In this document: positions 41,407 through 47,767 of the stretch, piece after piece
How positions within the stretch are numbered: the stretch's first letter is position 1
Layout: the number at the start of each line of letters is the position of its first letter
NCBI GenBank assembly: GCA_003556225.1
Contig: PWRN01000055.1
Coordinates: 1-47,767, forward strand
Direction: 5' to 3'
From: Syntrophomonadaceae bacterium
GTDB lineage: Bacteria > Bacillota > Dethiobacteria > DTU022 > UBA8154
Length of the DNA: 47,767 bases
Notes under the pieces: generated by a model
What the model was told of the DNA's origin: nothing
Seen by the model: only the letters and a program-made list of their open reading frames with translations
The model's database searches: none
Translations under genes and position numbers: made by a program

Positions 41407-43026
41407 CTACGCCTCCTGCTCCAGGACTTCCCGGTGGGTGTAGCGAGGCAGCAGCATGGGCGAAATCCTTCCACCCGTAGCCACGCCATTTTTTTCCAGC
41501 TCAGCGTGATACTTTTTCACATGTTCCAGGGTCAGTTTTTTCAGCTTCACGTCTTTATACGTTTCTCCCGCATGGTAGCCGGCGCGGCGGCCAAAAACCA
41601 GGATGTCCAGCAGTGAATTGCCCATGAGACGGTTGCGACCGTGAATGCCGCCGGCGTTTTCTCCCGCCACATAGAGATTTTCTACATTGGTTTCCCCGTG
41701 CTCATCAATGAGCAGCCCCCCGTTCTGATAGTGGAGCGTGGGGTAGATCAGCATGGGTTCCTTGGAAATGTTTATCCCAAAGCGGCCGAACTGCCGCACC
41801 ATGGCGGGGAGCATTCTCTCCACGGCGCCTTCACCGTGAATCAGTTCAATCAGCGGGGAATCCAGCCATACCCCCACCATGCCCGTGGGGGTTGTAATGC
41901 CTTTTTTCCGTCCCACGCATTCCCTGATGATCGCGGCAGAGGCCACGTCGCGGGTTTCCAGGTGGTAAGCAAACTGTTCTCCGTCGATGTTTAGGAAAGT
42001 CGCCCCCCGGCCCCTGACCGCTTCCGTGACCAGCAGCCCCAGGATCTGGGGAGGATAAGCAGCTCCCGTGGGATGGTACTGGATCGTGTCCAGAAAGGCC
42101 AGTTTTGCTCCAGCCCGGTAGCCCATGATCAAACCATCACCGGTTGCGCCATAGTGGTTCGTCGTGGGGAAATCTTGGTAGTGCAGCCTTCCCGATCCGC
42201 CCATGGCGAAAATAACCTTTTTAGCGCGGCATACCTGGTACTCTTCCGTTTCCAGGTTATACAAGACCGCGCCACCTGCCTTGCCGTCTTCATCCAAAAG
42301 CAGCTCCACGGCGGCGGTGAATTCGATCACCTTGACGCCCCGGTTCAGGGTTTCATCCCGCAGGGTGCGCATGATTTCCGCCCCGGTATAATCGCGGGCC
42401 GCATGCATTCTTTTGCGGGAGGTCCCCCCGCCGTGGTTCGTGACCATGGTGCCGTCTTCTTCCTTGTCGAACATGGTTCCCAGGTCTTCCAGCCACTTGA
42501 TCACGATGGGGGCGTCATTTACCAGGGCGCGCACCAACCGGGGAACGTTATGATAGTGGCCGCCTCCCATGACATCCAGGTAGTGAATGGGTGGGGAATC
42601 ACTGGGTTTATCGGCTGCCTGGATCCCTCCCTGGGCCATCATGGTGTTGGCATCCCCGAAGCGCAGCTTGGTGACCAGCAAAACATCTGCGCCTTTTTCC
42701 TGAGCGGACAGCGCCGCGGCCGCACCTGCTCCCCCGCCGCCGATGACCAGCACGTCCACATCGTAATCATATTGATCCAGGTCCAGCTCCACGTTTTCAA
42801 TGCAGCTGCGGGCGTCGATCAGGGTTGCCAGTTCCAGTGGAACCCGGTCCCCCTTGTTTACCCCGACGGTGATCTCGCTAAAGCCGGCTTCAATGAAATC
42901 CGGATGGTACTTCTTTAGAACTTCTTGCTTATCTTCCGGGCTCATTCTGGGGAAATGCACGCCCACCCTTTGGGGGCGTGTTTCTTCAACCTTTTTTATC
43001 AGTTCCTTCATCTGGGGTGTATACAT
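41407..43026 (-). CDS. Fumarate reductase/succinate dehydrogenase-type flavoprotein (FrdA-like)
   Basis: 539 residues. An N-terminal extension of about 85 residues precedes the FAD-binding VLVIGGGGAGAAAA (93-104). Fumarate-site text is present: HPTGAAYPPQILGLLVTEAVRGRG and GENAGGIHGRNRLMGNS. At the position of the His that links FAD covalently in E. coli FrdA/SdhA (SHT-x3-QGG) this protein has Asn127 (DANTMMAQGG), so FAD is probably bound non-covalently, as in L-aspartate oxidase. In E. coli FrdA loss of that His abolishes succinate oxidation but spares fumarate reduction, so reduction is the likelier direction (inference). Pairs with the FrdB-like gene just upstream; no membrane anchor gene is present. 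The SD before the ATG at 43026 is weak. Confidence 0.88.
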   Translation of the reverse strand: MYTPQMKELIKKVEETRPQRVGVHFPRMSPEDKQEVLKKYHPDFIEAGFSEITVGVNKGDRVPLELATLIDARSCIENVELDLDQYDYDVDVLVIGGGGAGAAAALSAQEKGADVLLVTKLRFGDANTMMAQGGIQAADKPSDSPPIHYLDVMGGGHYHNVPRLVRALVNDAPIVIKWLEDLGTMFDKEEDGTMVTNHGGGTSRKRMHAARDYTGAEIMRTLRDETLNRGVKVIEFTAAVELLLDEDGKAGGAVLYNLETEEYQVCRAKKVIFAMGGSGRLHYQDFPTTNHYGATGDGLIMGYRAGAKLAFLDTIQYHPTGAAYPPQILGLLVTEAVRGRGATFLNIDGEQFAYHLETRDVASAAIIRECVGRKKGITTPTGMVGVWLDSPLIELIHGEGAVERMLPAMVRQFGRFGINISKEPMLIYPTLHYQNGGLLIDEHGETNVENLYVAGENAGGIHGRNRLMGNSLLDILVFGRRAGYHAGETYKDVKLKKLTLEHVKKYHAELEKNGVATGGRISPMLLPRYTHREVLEQEA

Positions 43027-43099
43027 AAAGGTTTGCCTGGCTCATTGCACCAGGGCTAAGCCCTCCTTCCGTTTGTGGATAGCCGCTCGTTATGATCGC

Positions 43100-43777
43100 C
43101 TATTCAATGTCGCGGTTATTATAAAGAGACTTCAGCTCTTCGATGTCTTTGTTCATGAGGTCATCCAACTCCGCGTCAAATGTTCCCGCCTCGATCTCTT
43201 CATAGCGCTGCTGCACATGGTCGGCCCGGGGTAAAACATGCTTTCCGTGCAGTCGGCGGGCGAGAATGCCCACAAAATACTGGGCAATGTGGGCAGGGCA
43301 GCGGGATGCGCATAAACCGCACATGACACAGTCGAACGATTCACTGGCACAGCGAGCAATATCCCCCCTCTGGGCGTAGGCCACGTACTGCATCACATTT
43401 AAGTCCTGGGGGCAAACGTTGGTACAGGAATTACAGCCGATACAGCGGTAGATCTCCGGGTAATACCTGGCCAAAGAAGCGGCTGTCGGTGTCAGCTCGT
43501 CGAGATCATAAACACCCTTCACCGCAGGGAAAAAGGGTATTTGTGCCAGGTACATATCCGCTTCCACCTTGGTCTGACAGGCCAGTCCCACTTTTAATTC
43601 GTAGTCCCCGGCGATGCGATAAACGGTGCCGCAGGCACCGCAGAAACCTGCCCGGCAGCCGCAGCCTCGTTTCAGCTGGTAGCCGGCAAATTCCATGGCA
43701 TCCATAATCGTTAACGATTCGGGCACCGAGTATTTTTTGCCCATGATATAGATATCAACCATTTCCACTTGGGGCAT
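43100..43777 (-). CDS. Iron-sulfur subunit, FrdB/SdhB-like
   Basis: 225 residues. An N-terminal plant-type ferredoxin domain has Cys39, Cys41, Cys46, Cys49 and Cys67 for a [2Fe-2S] cluster; the C-terminal part has two 4-Cys sets (112/115/118/122 and 150/153/156/160), each CxxCxxCxxxCP. Canonical SdhB carries [2Fe-2S], [4Fe-4S] and [3Fe-4S] clusters; here both C-terminal sets are complete, suggesting two [4Fe-4S]. It would pass electrons from an unidentified donor to the FrdA-like flavoprotein. No cytochrome b or quinone-anchor gene is adjacent. ATG at 43777 behind GGGAGG; a 13-bp inverted repeat lies 79 bp upstream. Confidence 0.87.
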   Translation of the reverse strand: MPQVEMVDIYIMGKKYSVPESLTIMDAMEFAGYQLKRGCGCRAGFCGACGTVYRIAGDYELKVGLACQTKVEADMYLAQIPFFPAVKGVYDLDELTPTAASLARYYPEIYRCIGCNSCTNVCPQDLNVMQYVAYAQRGDIARCASESFDCVMCGLCASRCPAHIAQYFVGILARRLHGKHVLPRADHVQQRYEEIEAGTFDAELDDLMNKDIEELKSLYNNRDIE

Positions 43778-43855
43778 TTACATTAGACCTCCCTCTATCC
43801 TTCGTATCAGGCAATTTTCGATCCTGCTTGAGCTCCTGTTGAATTCAAGACGCGG

Positions 43856-43902
43856 GATGGCTGGAAAGTCAAACACTGGTGTTCTCGATCTTTCCAGCCA
43901 TC
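43856..43902 (-). other. 13-bp perfect inverted repeat between malic enzyme and FrdB genes
   Basis: GATGGCTGGAAAG (43856-43868) and CTTTCCAGCCATC (43890-43902) pair around 21 bases; the loop itself contains the dyad AACAC-TG-GTGTT. No T-run follows leftward, so it is probably a processing or stability hairpin in the operon RNA, not a full stop. Confidence 0.6.
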
Positions 43903-44007
43903 ACCGCCCGTTGATGATCCCTTGCACATTTGCAGCCGACAGGAAGCCCGCTGGAGCCGTTTCCCGGCTGGATCCGGCCTTGCTGCATGGGTTATAAAGT
44001 TCTTATT

Positions 44008-45342
44008 TTACTCTGCTGGAGGCATGGGAACGATCCCATTGTCCTGGAGCAGCTTGGTCTGGTCCTGGGCTCTCTTGATCTTCTCGGTCGCGATCTTGTA
44101 AATTTCGTCTCTGCTGAGTTCCCGGCGAGCCACCCCTTCTTTAATCGCCTGCATGGCTGTGGCCGTGGCTACCCGGGGAAACACTTCCCAGTTATCCATG
44201 GTCGGGAGAATCTCTTCGGGATTCAATCCTTTTTCAGCCGCACAAGCCGCCAGTTCTTCCGCCGCGGCGATGCACATGGTATCGGTAATGGTTGAGGCAT
44301 GCACGTCCAGTACCCCGCGGAAAATTGCCGGGAAGCCGAGGGAATTGTTCACCTGGTTGGGGAAATCGGAGCGGCCGGTGGAAACCACGGCGGCGCCTGC
44401 CTCTTTCGCTTCCCAGGGCCAGATTTCCGGAATAGGGTTGGCGCAGGCGAAGACGATGGCATCCTTGGCCATGGACTCGACCCATTCTTTCTTGATGGTA
44501 TCCGGGCCGGGCTTGGATAGCGCGATGACCACATCGGCACCCTCCATGGCTTCGGCAATCCCGCCTTTTTTCTGATCTTTGTTGGTGATCTCGATGATTT
44601 TCAGCTTATCCTGGTGGGTTTCCTTGATGTCCGTGCGTCCTTTATGCAAGATGCCCGTGCTGTCGCACATCACGATATTCTCGGAAGGGACACCGGCAGC
44701 TAAGAGCAGGCGAACCGTGGCGACATTGGCGGCGCCCACACCGATCATAGCGATTTGGACTGTTTTCATATCCTTGTTGACGATCTTCAAGGCATTAATC
44801 AATCCGGCCAGGGTCACACAGGCGGTACCCTGTTGGTCGTCGTGAAAGATGGGAATGTGGCACTCTTCACGCAGACGGTCCAGCACGTAGAAACACTTGG
44901 GGTTGGCAATGTCTTCCAGGTTCACGCCTCCGAAGGATGGCTGCAGCATTTTTACGAATTCGATCAGCTTATCGGGGTCCTTGGTATCCACGCAGATGGG
45001 AAAGGCATCTACCCCTCCTAAGTACTTAAAGAGCAGGGCTTTTCCTTCCATTACGGGCATGGAGGCCTCGGGCCCGATATCACCCAGGCCCAGCACGCGG
45101 GTTCCGTCGGATACCACGGCGACAAAGTTGGCCTTGTTGGTGTGCTTGTATACTTCTTCCTTATTTTCGGCAATGGCCCGACAGGGCGCTGCTACGCCGG
45201 GAGTATACCAGATGGCAAAATCATGGTAGTCGCGTACAACGCACTTCAGGGTGACTTCAACTTTGCCCTGGTAAAAGGGATGCAGGATCATGGCATCCTG
45301 GGCAGGCTTTTGCGCCTTTGCTAACAGTTCATCTTTGTTCAA
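44008..45342 (-). CDS. NAD(P)-dependent malic enzyme
   Basis: Oxidative decarboxylation of malate to pyruvate and CO2, or the reverse. 444 residues from the TTG at 45342 (AAAGGAG 9 bases upstream; a TTG at 45351 is too close). Seen: WYTPGVAAPCRAI, SDGTRVLGLGDIG, the catalytic PICVDTKD and NLEDIANPKCF, HDDQQGTACVTLAGL, and Rossmann IAMIGVGAANVATV. Minimal bacterial type without the C-terminal phosphotransacetylase domain. It lies between the fumarase and fumarate reductase genes, linking pyruvate to the C4 acids. In place of malate dehydrogenase here, it lets pyruvate enter or leave the branch directly. Confidence 0.95.
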   Translation of the reverse strand: MNKDELLAKAQKPAQDAMILHPFYQGKVEVTLKCVVRDYHDFAIWYTPGVAAPCRAIAENKEEVYKHTNKANFVAVVSDGTRVLGLGDIGPEASMPVMEGKALLFKYLGGVDAFPICVDTKDPDKLIEFVKMLQPSFGGVNLEDIANPKCFYVLDRLREECHIPIFHDDQQGTACVTLAGLINALKIVNKDMKTVQIAMIGVGAANVATVRLLLAAGVPSENIVMCDSTGILHKGRTDIKETHQDKLKIIEITNKDQKKGGIAEAMEGADVVIALSKPGPDTIKKEWVESMAKDAIVFACANPIPEIWPWEAKEAGAAVVSTGRSDFPNQVNNSLGFPAIFRGVLDVHASTITDTMCIAAAEELAACAAEKGLNPEEILPTMDNWEVFPRVATATAMQAIKEGVARRELSRDEIYKIATEKIKRAQDQTKLLQDNGIVPMPPAE

Positions 45343-45424
45343 GACAGTCAACTCCTTTCAAGTTAACAGGTAAAATCATTCACGATCGGGATCCGTCATG
45401 CACAGCTTGCAGAGAGGGTAATGG

Positions 45425-45979
45425 CTACGCTTTGGCGTACTGCTTGCGGCCTTCCGCATAGAGGTCATTGCCGTGGGCATCATTGATCACCGTAACAGGA
45501 AAATCTTCGACAACCAACTTGCGGATGGCTTCGGGGCCCAGCTCTTCGTAAGCTACGACCTCCGCATCCTTGATCCGCTTGGCCAGCAGAGCACCGGCGC
45601 CTCCCGTGGCTCCCAGGTAAACGCCTTTGTACTCCTGGAAAGCCTTGCGGGTCGATTCATCCCGAGCCCCTTTACCAATGACCGCTTTAATACCGTACTT
45701 CAGCACGGCAGGAGTATACGAATCCATTCGTCCGCTGGTCGTGGGGCCGGCCGAACCGATCACTTGCCCGGGCTTGGCGGGGGTAGGACCCACGTAATAG
45801 ATAATCTGGCCCTTTAAATCCACCGGCCACTCCTCACCTTTCTCCAGGAGCTCGACCAGCTTTTTATGGGCAGCATCTCTGCCGGTGTAGATCACACCGG
45901 AAATGAGCAGGTTATCGCCCGCTTTTAGTTCCATGATCATCTCATCCGTCAACGGCGCACTAATTCTTTTCGGTTCCAT
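45425..45979 (-). CDS. Fumarate hydratase, beta subunit (class I, two-subunit)
   Basis: 184 residues, matching the C-terminal half of class I fumarases. Seen: GDNLLISGVIYTGRDAAHKKL near the N-terminus and VGPTPAKPGQVIGSAGPTTSGRMD in the middle, the substrate-binding half. Works with the alpha subunit 24 bp upstream. ATG at 45979 behind GAGGAGGG. Could equally act on tartrate or methylfumarate, but the malic enzyme next door points to fumarate/malate. Confidence 0.93.
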   Translation of the reverse strand: MEPKRISAPLTDEMIMELKAGDNLLISGVIYTGRDAAHKKLVELLEKGEEWPVDLKGQIIYYVGPTPAKPGQVIGSAGPTTSGRMDSYTPAVLKYGIKAVIGKGARDESTRKAFQEYKGVYLGATGGAGALLAKRIKDAEVVAYEELGPEAIRKLVVEDFPVTVINDAHGNDLYAEGRKQYAKA

Positions 45980-46003
45980 CGGTTATTCCCTCCTCTCTCT
46001 TAA

Positions 46004-46846
46004 TTAGATGACCCGTTCTTTATGACGGCTCGCATGGCAGTTGATATTCACAGCAGCGGGCATACTGGCAATATGGCAGGGAAATACTTCTAGCTGAACG
46101 CCCAGGGCGGTAAACCGGCCGCCGTAACCCTGGGGTCCGATACCCAGGTTATTGATTTTTTCCAACATTTCTTTTTCCAGGTCAGCATAAAAAGGATCCG
46201 GGTTGGGCTCACCCAGCGGGCGAAGCAAGGCCTTTTTCGCCAGGTAGGCAACCTTTTCGAAGGTGCCGCCAAAGCCGACGCCGACAACAACCGGCGGGCA
46301 TGGATTCGGTCCTGCTTTACTGACGGTATCGACAACAAAATCAACCAGTCCCTTGGCCCCCTGGGCCGGTTTAAGCATCCCCACGGCGCTCATATTTTCA
46401 CTTCCGCCGCCTTTTGGCGCCAGGGTGAGCTTGATTTGATCGCCGGGGACGATCTCCACGTGGATAATGGCAGGAGTGTTGTCCTTGGTGTTAGCCCTTT
46501 CCAGGGGGTCGCTCACGATGGACTTCCTTAAAAAACCATCGGTGTAACCCCGTCTCACACCCTCATTAATCGCCTCGTTGAAGTCGCCTCCCACCAGCTT
46601 TACATCCTGACCCAGCTCCACGAATAAAACGGCAAAACCCGTATCCTGGCACATGGGAACCTCTTCCTCCCTGGCAATACGGGCGTTTTCCAACAGCTGG
46701 CTGAACATCTCTTTCCCAACGGGCGATTCCTCTTCCTTCAACCCCTTTTCAAAGGCCTGCACCACATCATCCCCGAGAAAATAGTTGGCTTCTTTACTCA
46801 TCTCGGCAACGGCATCTGTAATCAGTTTCACATCAACCTCTCGCAT
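46004..46846 (-). CDS. Fumarate hydratase, alpha subunit (Fe-S, class I)
   Basis: 280 residues, the Fe-S half of the oxygen-sensitive fumarase. Seen: PMCQDTGFAVLFVELGQ with one cluster Cys, KGGGSENMS, PCPPVVVGVGFGG and CHIASMPAAVNINCHASRH with the others. Reversible hydration of fumarate to malate. ATG at 46846 with AAGGAGGGG upstream. First gene of a leftward operon fumarase alpha-beta, malic enzyme, FrdB-like, FrdA-like, closed by the terminator at 41322-41356. Confidence 0.95.
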   Translation of the reverse strand: MREVDVKLITDAVAEMSKEANYFLGDDVVQAFEKGLKEEESPVGKEMFSQLLENARIAREEEVPMCQDTGFAVLFVELGQDVKLVGGDFNEAINEGVRRGYTDGFLRKSIVSDPLERANTKDNTPAIIHVEIVPGDQIKLTLAPKGGGSENMSAVGMLKPAQGAKGLVDFVVDTVSKAGPNPCPPVVVGVGFGGTFEKVAYLAKKALLRPLGEPNPDPFYADLEKEMLEKINNLGIGPQGYGGRFTALGVQLEVFPCHIASMPAAVNINCHASRHKERVI

Positions 46847-47202
46847 CCTATCCCCTCCTTATTAATTTTTTGCCCTGGTTAGAAGCGCTTTTTAAATCCT
46901 TGCAGAAGTATAAAGATATACTGTGCGTTTGCTGCATTTCATGTTCTCGTCGCGCGGAGTTCTTCTCCTGGTTCGTGCTTCCTGTCGTCGCTGGAAAAGG
47001 GTGTTTCAGTCTGCGCCTGTTATTAGCTGAGAAAGCGCTCCCCCAATCTGCAGGGAAAATTCCTCCGTTTTTAAATTATTGGCTTTTTATTTCAAAATTC
47101 CTGCAGTAAAAAATGAAAATCCGAAAAATTTATTATAAATTTTACAGATATTCTAAGATTTATAGTTATTTTGTTCATTTTGTTTTCTCTCTACAAGTTG
47201 GC
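46847..47202. other. AT-rich region upstream of the fumarase operon
   Basis: 356 bp between gatB and the fumarase gene. The right third is strongly AT-rich; on the minus strand TATAAT at 47132-47137 could be a -10 but no good -35 stands at 17 bp. No gene or strong hairpin seen. A promoter for the operon must lie here if it is not read through from gatB. Confidence 0.4.
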
Positions 47203-47767
47203 CTACCCGTCCAGCTCTTTTTTTAGCGCATCCGCAGCCATTTGCGGGTTAGCCTGGCCCCGGGTCGCTTGCATGATCTGCCCCACCAGGAAAGCGATGG
47301 CTTTCTTGTTCCCAGCCAGGTAATCTTGCACGGCCTCCGGGTTAGATGCGATCGCCTGTGCGGCAAGTTCTCTGACTTGATTTTCATCACGAATTTGCAC
47401 CAGGCCTTTTCCCTGGACAATGCGGCGGGGTTGTTGCCCGGTATGAAACGTTTCCACCAGCACTTCCTTCGCCGTTCTCCCGCTAATTATCCCTTCATCG
47501 ACCAACTGGACCAGGGCGGCCAGGTTCTCGGGAGCCGGCTTCAGCGGGTCCATTTCCCGGGAAGCGCTTTTCTGGAGGTTTAAGACATCTCCCAGGATCC
47601 AGTTCGCCACGTGGCCGGGATGGTGGTGGAATTGGAGCGTCTCTTCAAAATAATCCGCCAGCTTCTTCGAGCTGGTAAGAATCTCGGCCTGGTAGGGGGT
47701 AATCCCGTATATTTCGATCAAACGCCGGTTCCGCTGCACCGGCAGCTCCGGGATTGCTGCAGCAGCC
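47203..47767 (-). CDS. gatB: Asp-tRNA(Asn)/Glu-tRNA(Gln) amidotransferase subunit B, C-terminal part (cut by right edge)
   Basis: Frame open to the right edge; about 187 C-terminal residues are present of the usual 475 or so. The text from IPELPVQRNRR through the helical YqeY-like tail (GNKKAIAFLVGQIMQATRGQANPQMAADAL) is typical of GatB. The tail binds tRNA. It amidates mischarged Glu-tRNA(Gln) or Asp-tRNA(Asn) with GatA and GatC, which would lie beyond the edge on the same strand. Ends with TAG at 47203-47205. Confidence 0.95.
   Translation of the reverse strand, partial: AAAAIPELPVQRNRRLIEIYGITPYQAEILTSSKKLADYFEETLQFHHHPGHVANWILGDVLNLQKSASREMDPLKPAPENLAALVQLVDEGIISGRTAKEVLVETFHTGQQPRRIVQGKGLVQIRDENQVRELAAQAIASNPEAVQDYLAGNKKAIAFLVGQIMQATRGQANPQMAADALKKELDG

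Noticed and set aside
43100-43777. HdrC-type heterodisulfide reductase subunit
   Set aside because: The two 4-Cys sets would fit, but the N-terminal [2Fe-2S] domain and the adjacent FrdA-like flavoprotein favour an FrdB-like role.
1-47767. CRISPR arrays, insertion sequences, prophage, attachment sites, rRNA, T-box leaders
   Set aside because: Looked for and not seen: no regularly spaced repeats beyond the three-unit 18-bp one, no transposase or integrase frames, no rRNA or T-box core sequence.

Overview
The window looks like a chromosomal segment of an anaerobic, low- to mid-GC Firmicute of the class Clostridia (Peptococcaceae/Thermoanaerobacterales-like). This is inferred from a tungsten-type aldehyde:ferredoxin oxidoreductase with its radical-SAM maturase, a two-subunit oxygen-sensitive type fumarase, a dnaE-pfkA-pyk-thioesterase gene order, a Lon-like AAA protease and frequent TTG starts behind strong Shine-Dalgarno (SD) sequences. 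No phage, IS element or CRISPR array was seen. No identification below species-group level is possible from the sequence alone.

Region 1-9147 is the most distinctive part: a sigma-54-controlled aldehyde/alcohol module. An Fe-dependent alcohol dehydrogenase and an AOR (cut by the left edge) run leftward. A second Fe-ADH, a GAF-PAS histidine kinase, an NtrC-type sigma-54 activator and a tungsten-oxidoreductase radical-SAM maturase run rightward. The divergent gap of about 1.1 kb holds three -24/-12 promoters (2672-2687 minus, 3116-3132 minus, 3386-3402 plus), a GC-rich 17-bp palindrome at enhancer distance, and a small membrane-protein gene broken by one frameshift. The two-component pair encoded next door is the obvious candidate to drive all three promoters.

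Region 9175-16433 holds cysK with an Rrf2 regulator (promoter and dyad operator visible), a 5'-nucleotidase/UshA-like surface phosphoesterase, an LtaS-like phosphoglycerol transferase, small membrane and Cys-rich proteins, and tRNA-Leu(CAA) with its own promoter and terminator. Region 16443-25201 contains precorrin-2 dehydrogenase, a small membrane protein, a YkgJ-type cysteine-cluster protein, an orphan DNA methyltransferase, a cNMP/CBS/nucleotidyltransferase protein paired with a DEDDh exonuclease, a DUF1015 protein, an HDAC-family deacetylase and a hotdog thioesterase.

Region 25220-37733 is housekeeping: pyk, pfkA, dnaE, an AI-2E/PerM-type exporter, a CopZ-like metal chaperone, trmL with an overlapping methyltransferase, a Lon-like protease and nth. 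Region 37961-46846 is a central-carbon block on the minus strand: fumarase alpha, fumarase beta, malic enzyme, an FrdB-like Fe-S protein and an FrdA-like flavoprotein (a pyruvate-malate-fumarate-succinate path), then an alpha-methylacyl-CoA racemase-like CaiB/BaiF protein and acetyl-CoA synthetase. No membrane anchor accompanies the fumarate reductase pair, and the flavoprotein lacks the usual FAD-linking His. The right edge cuts gatB.
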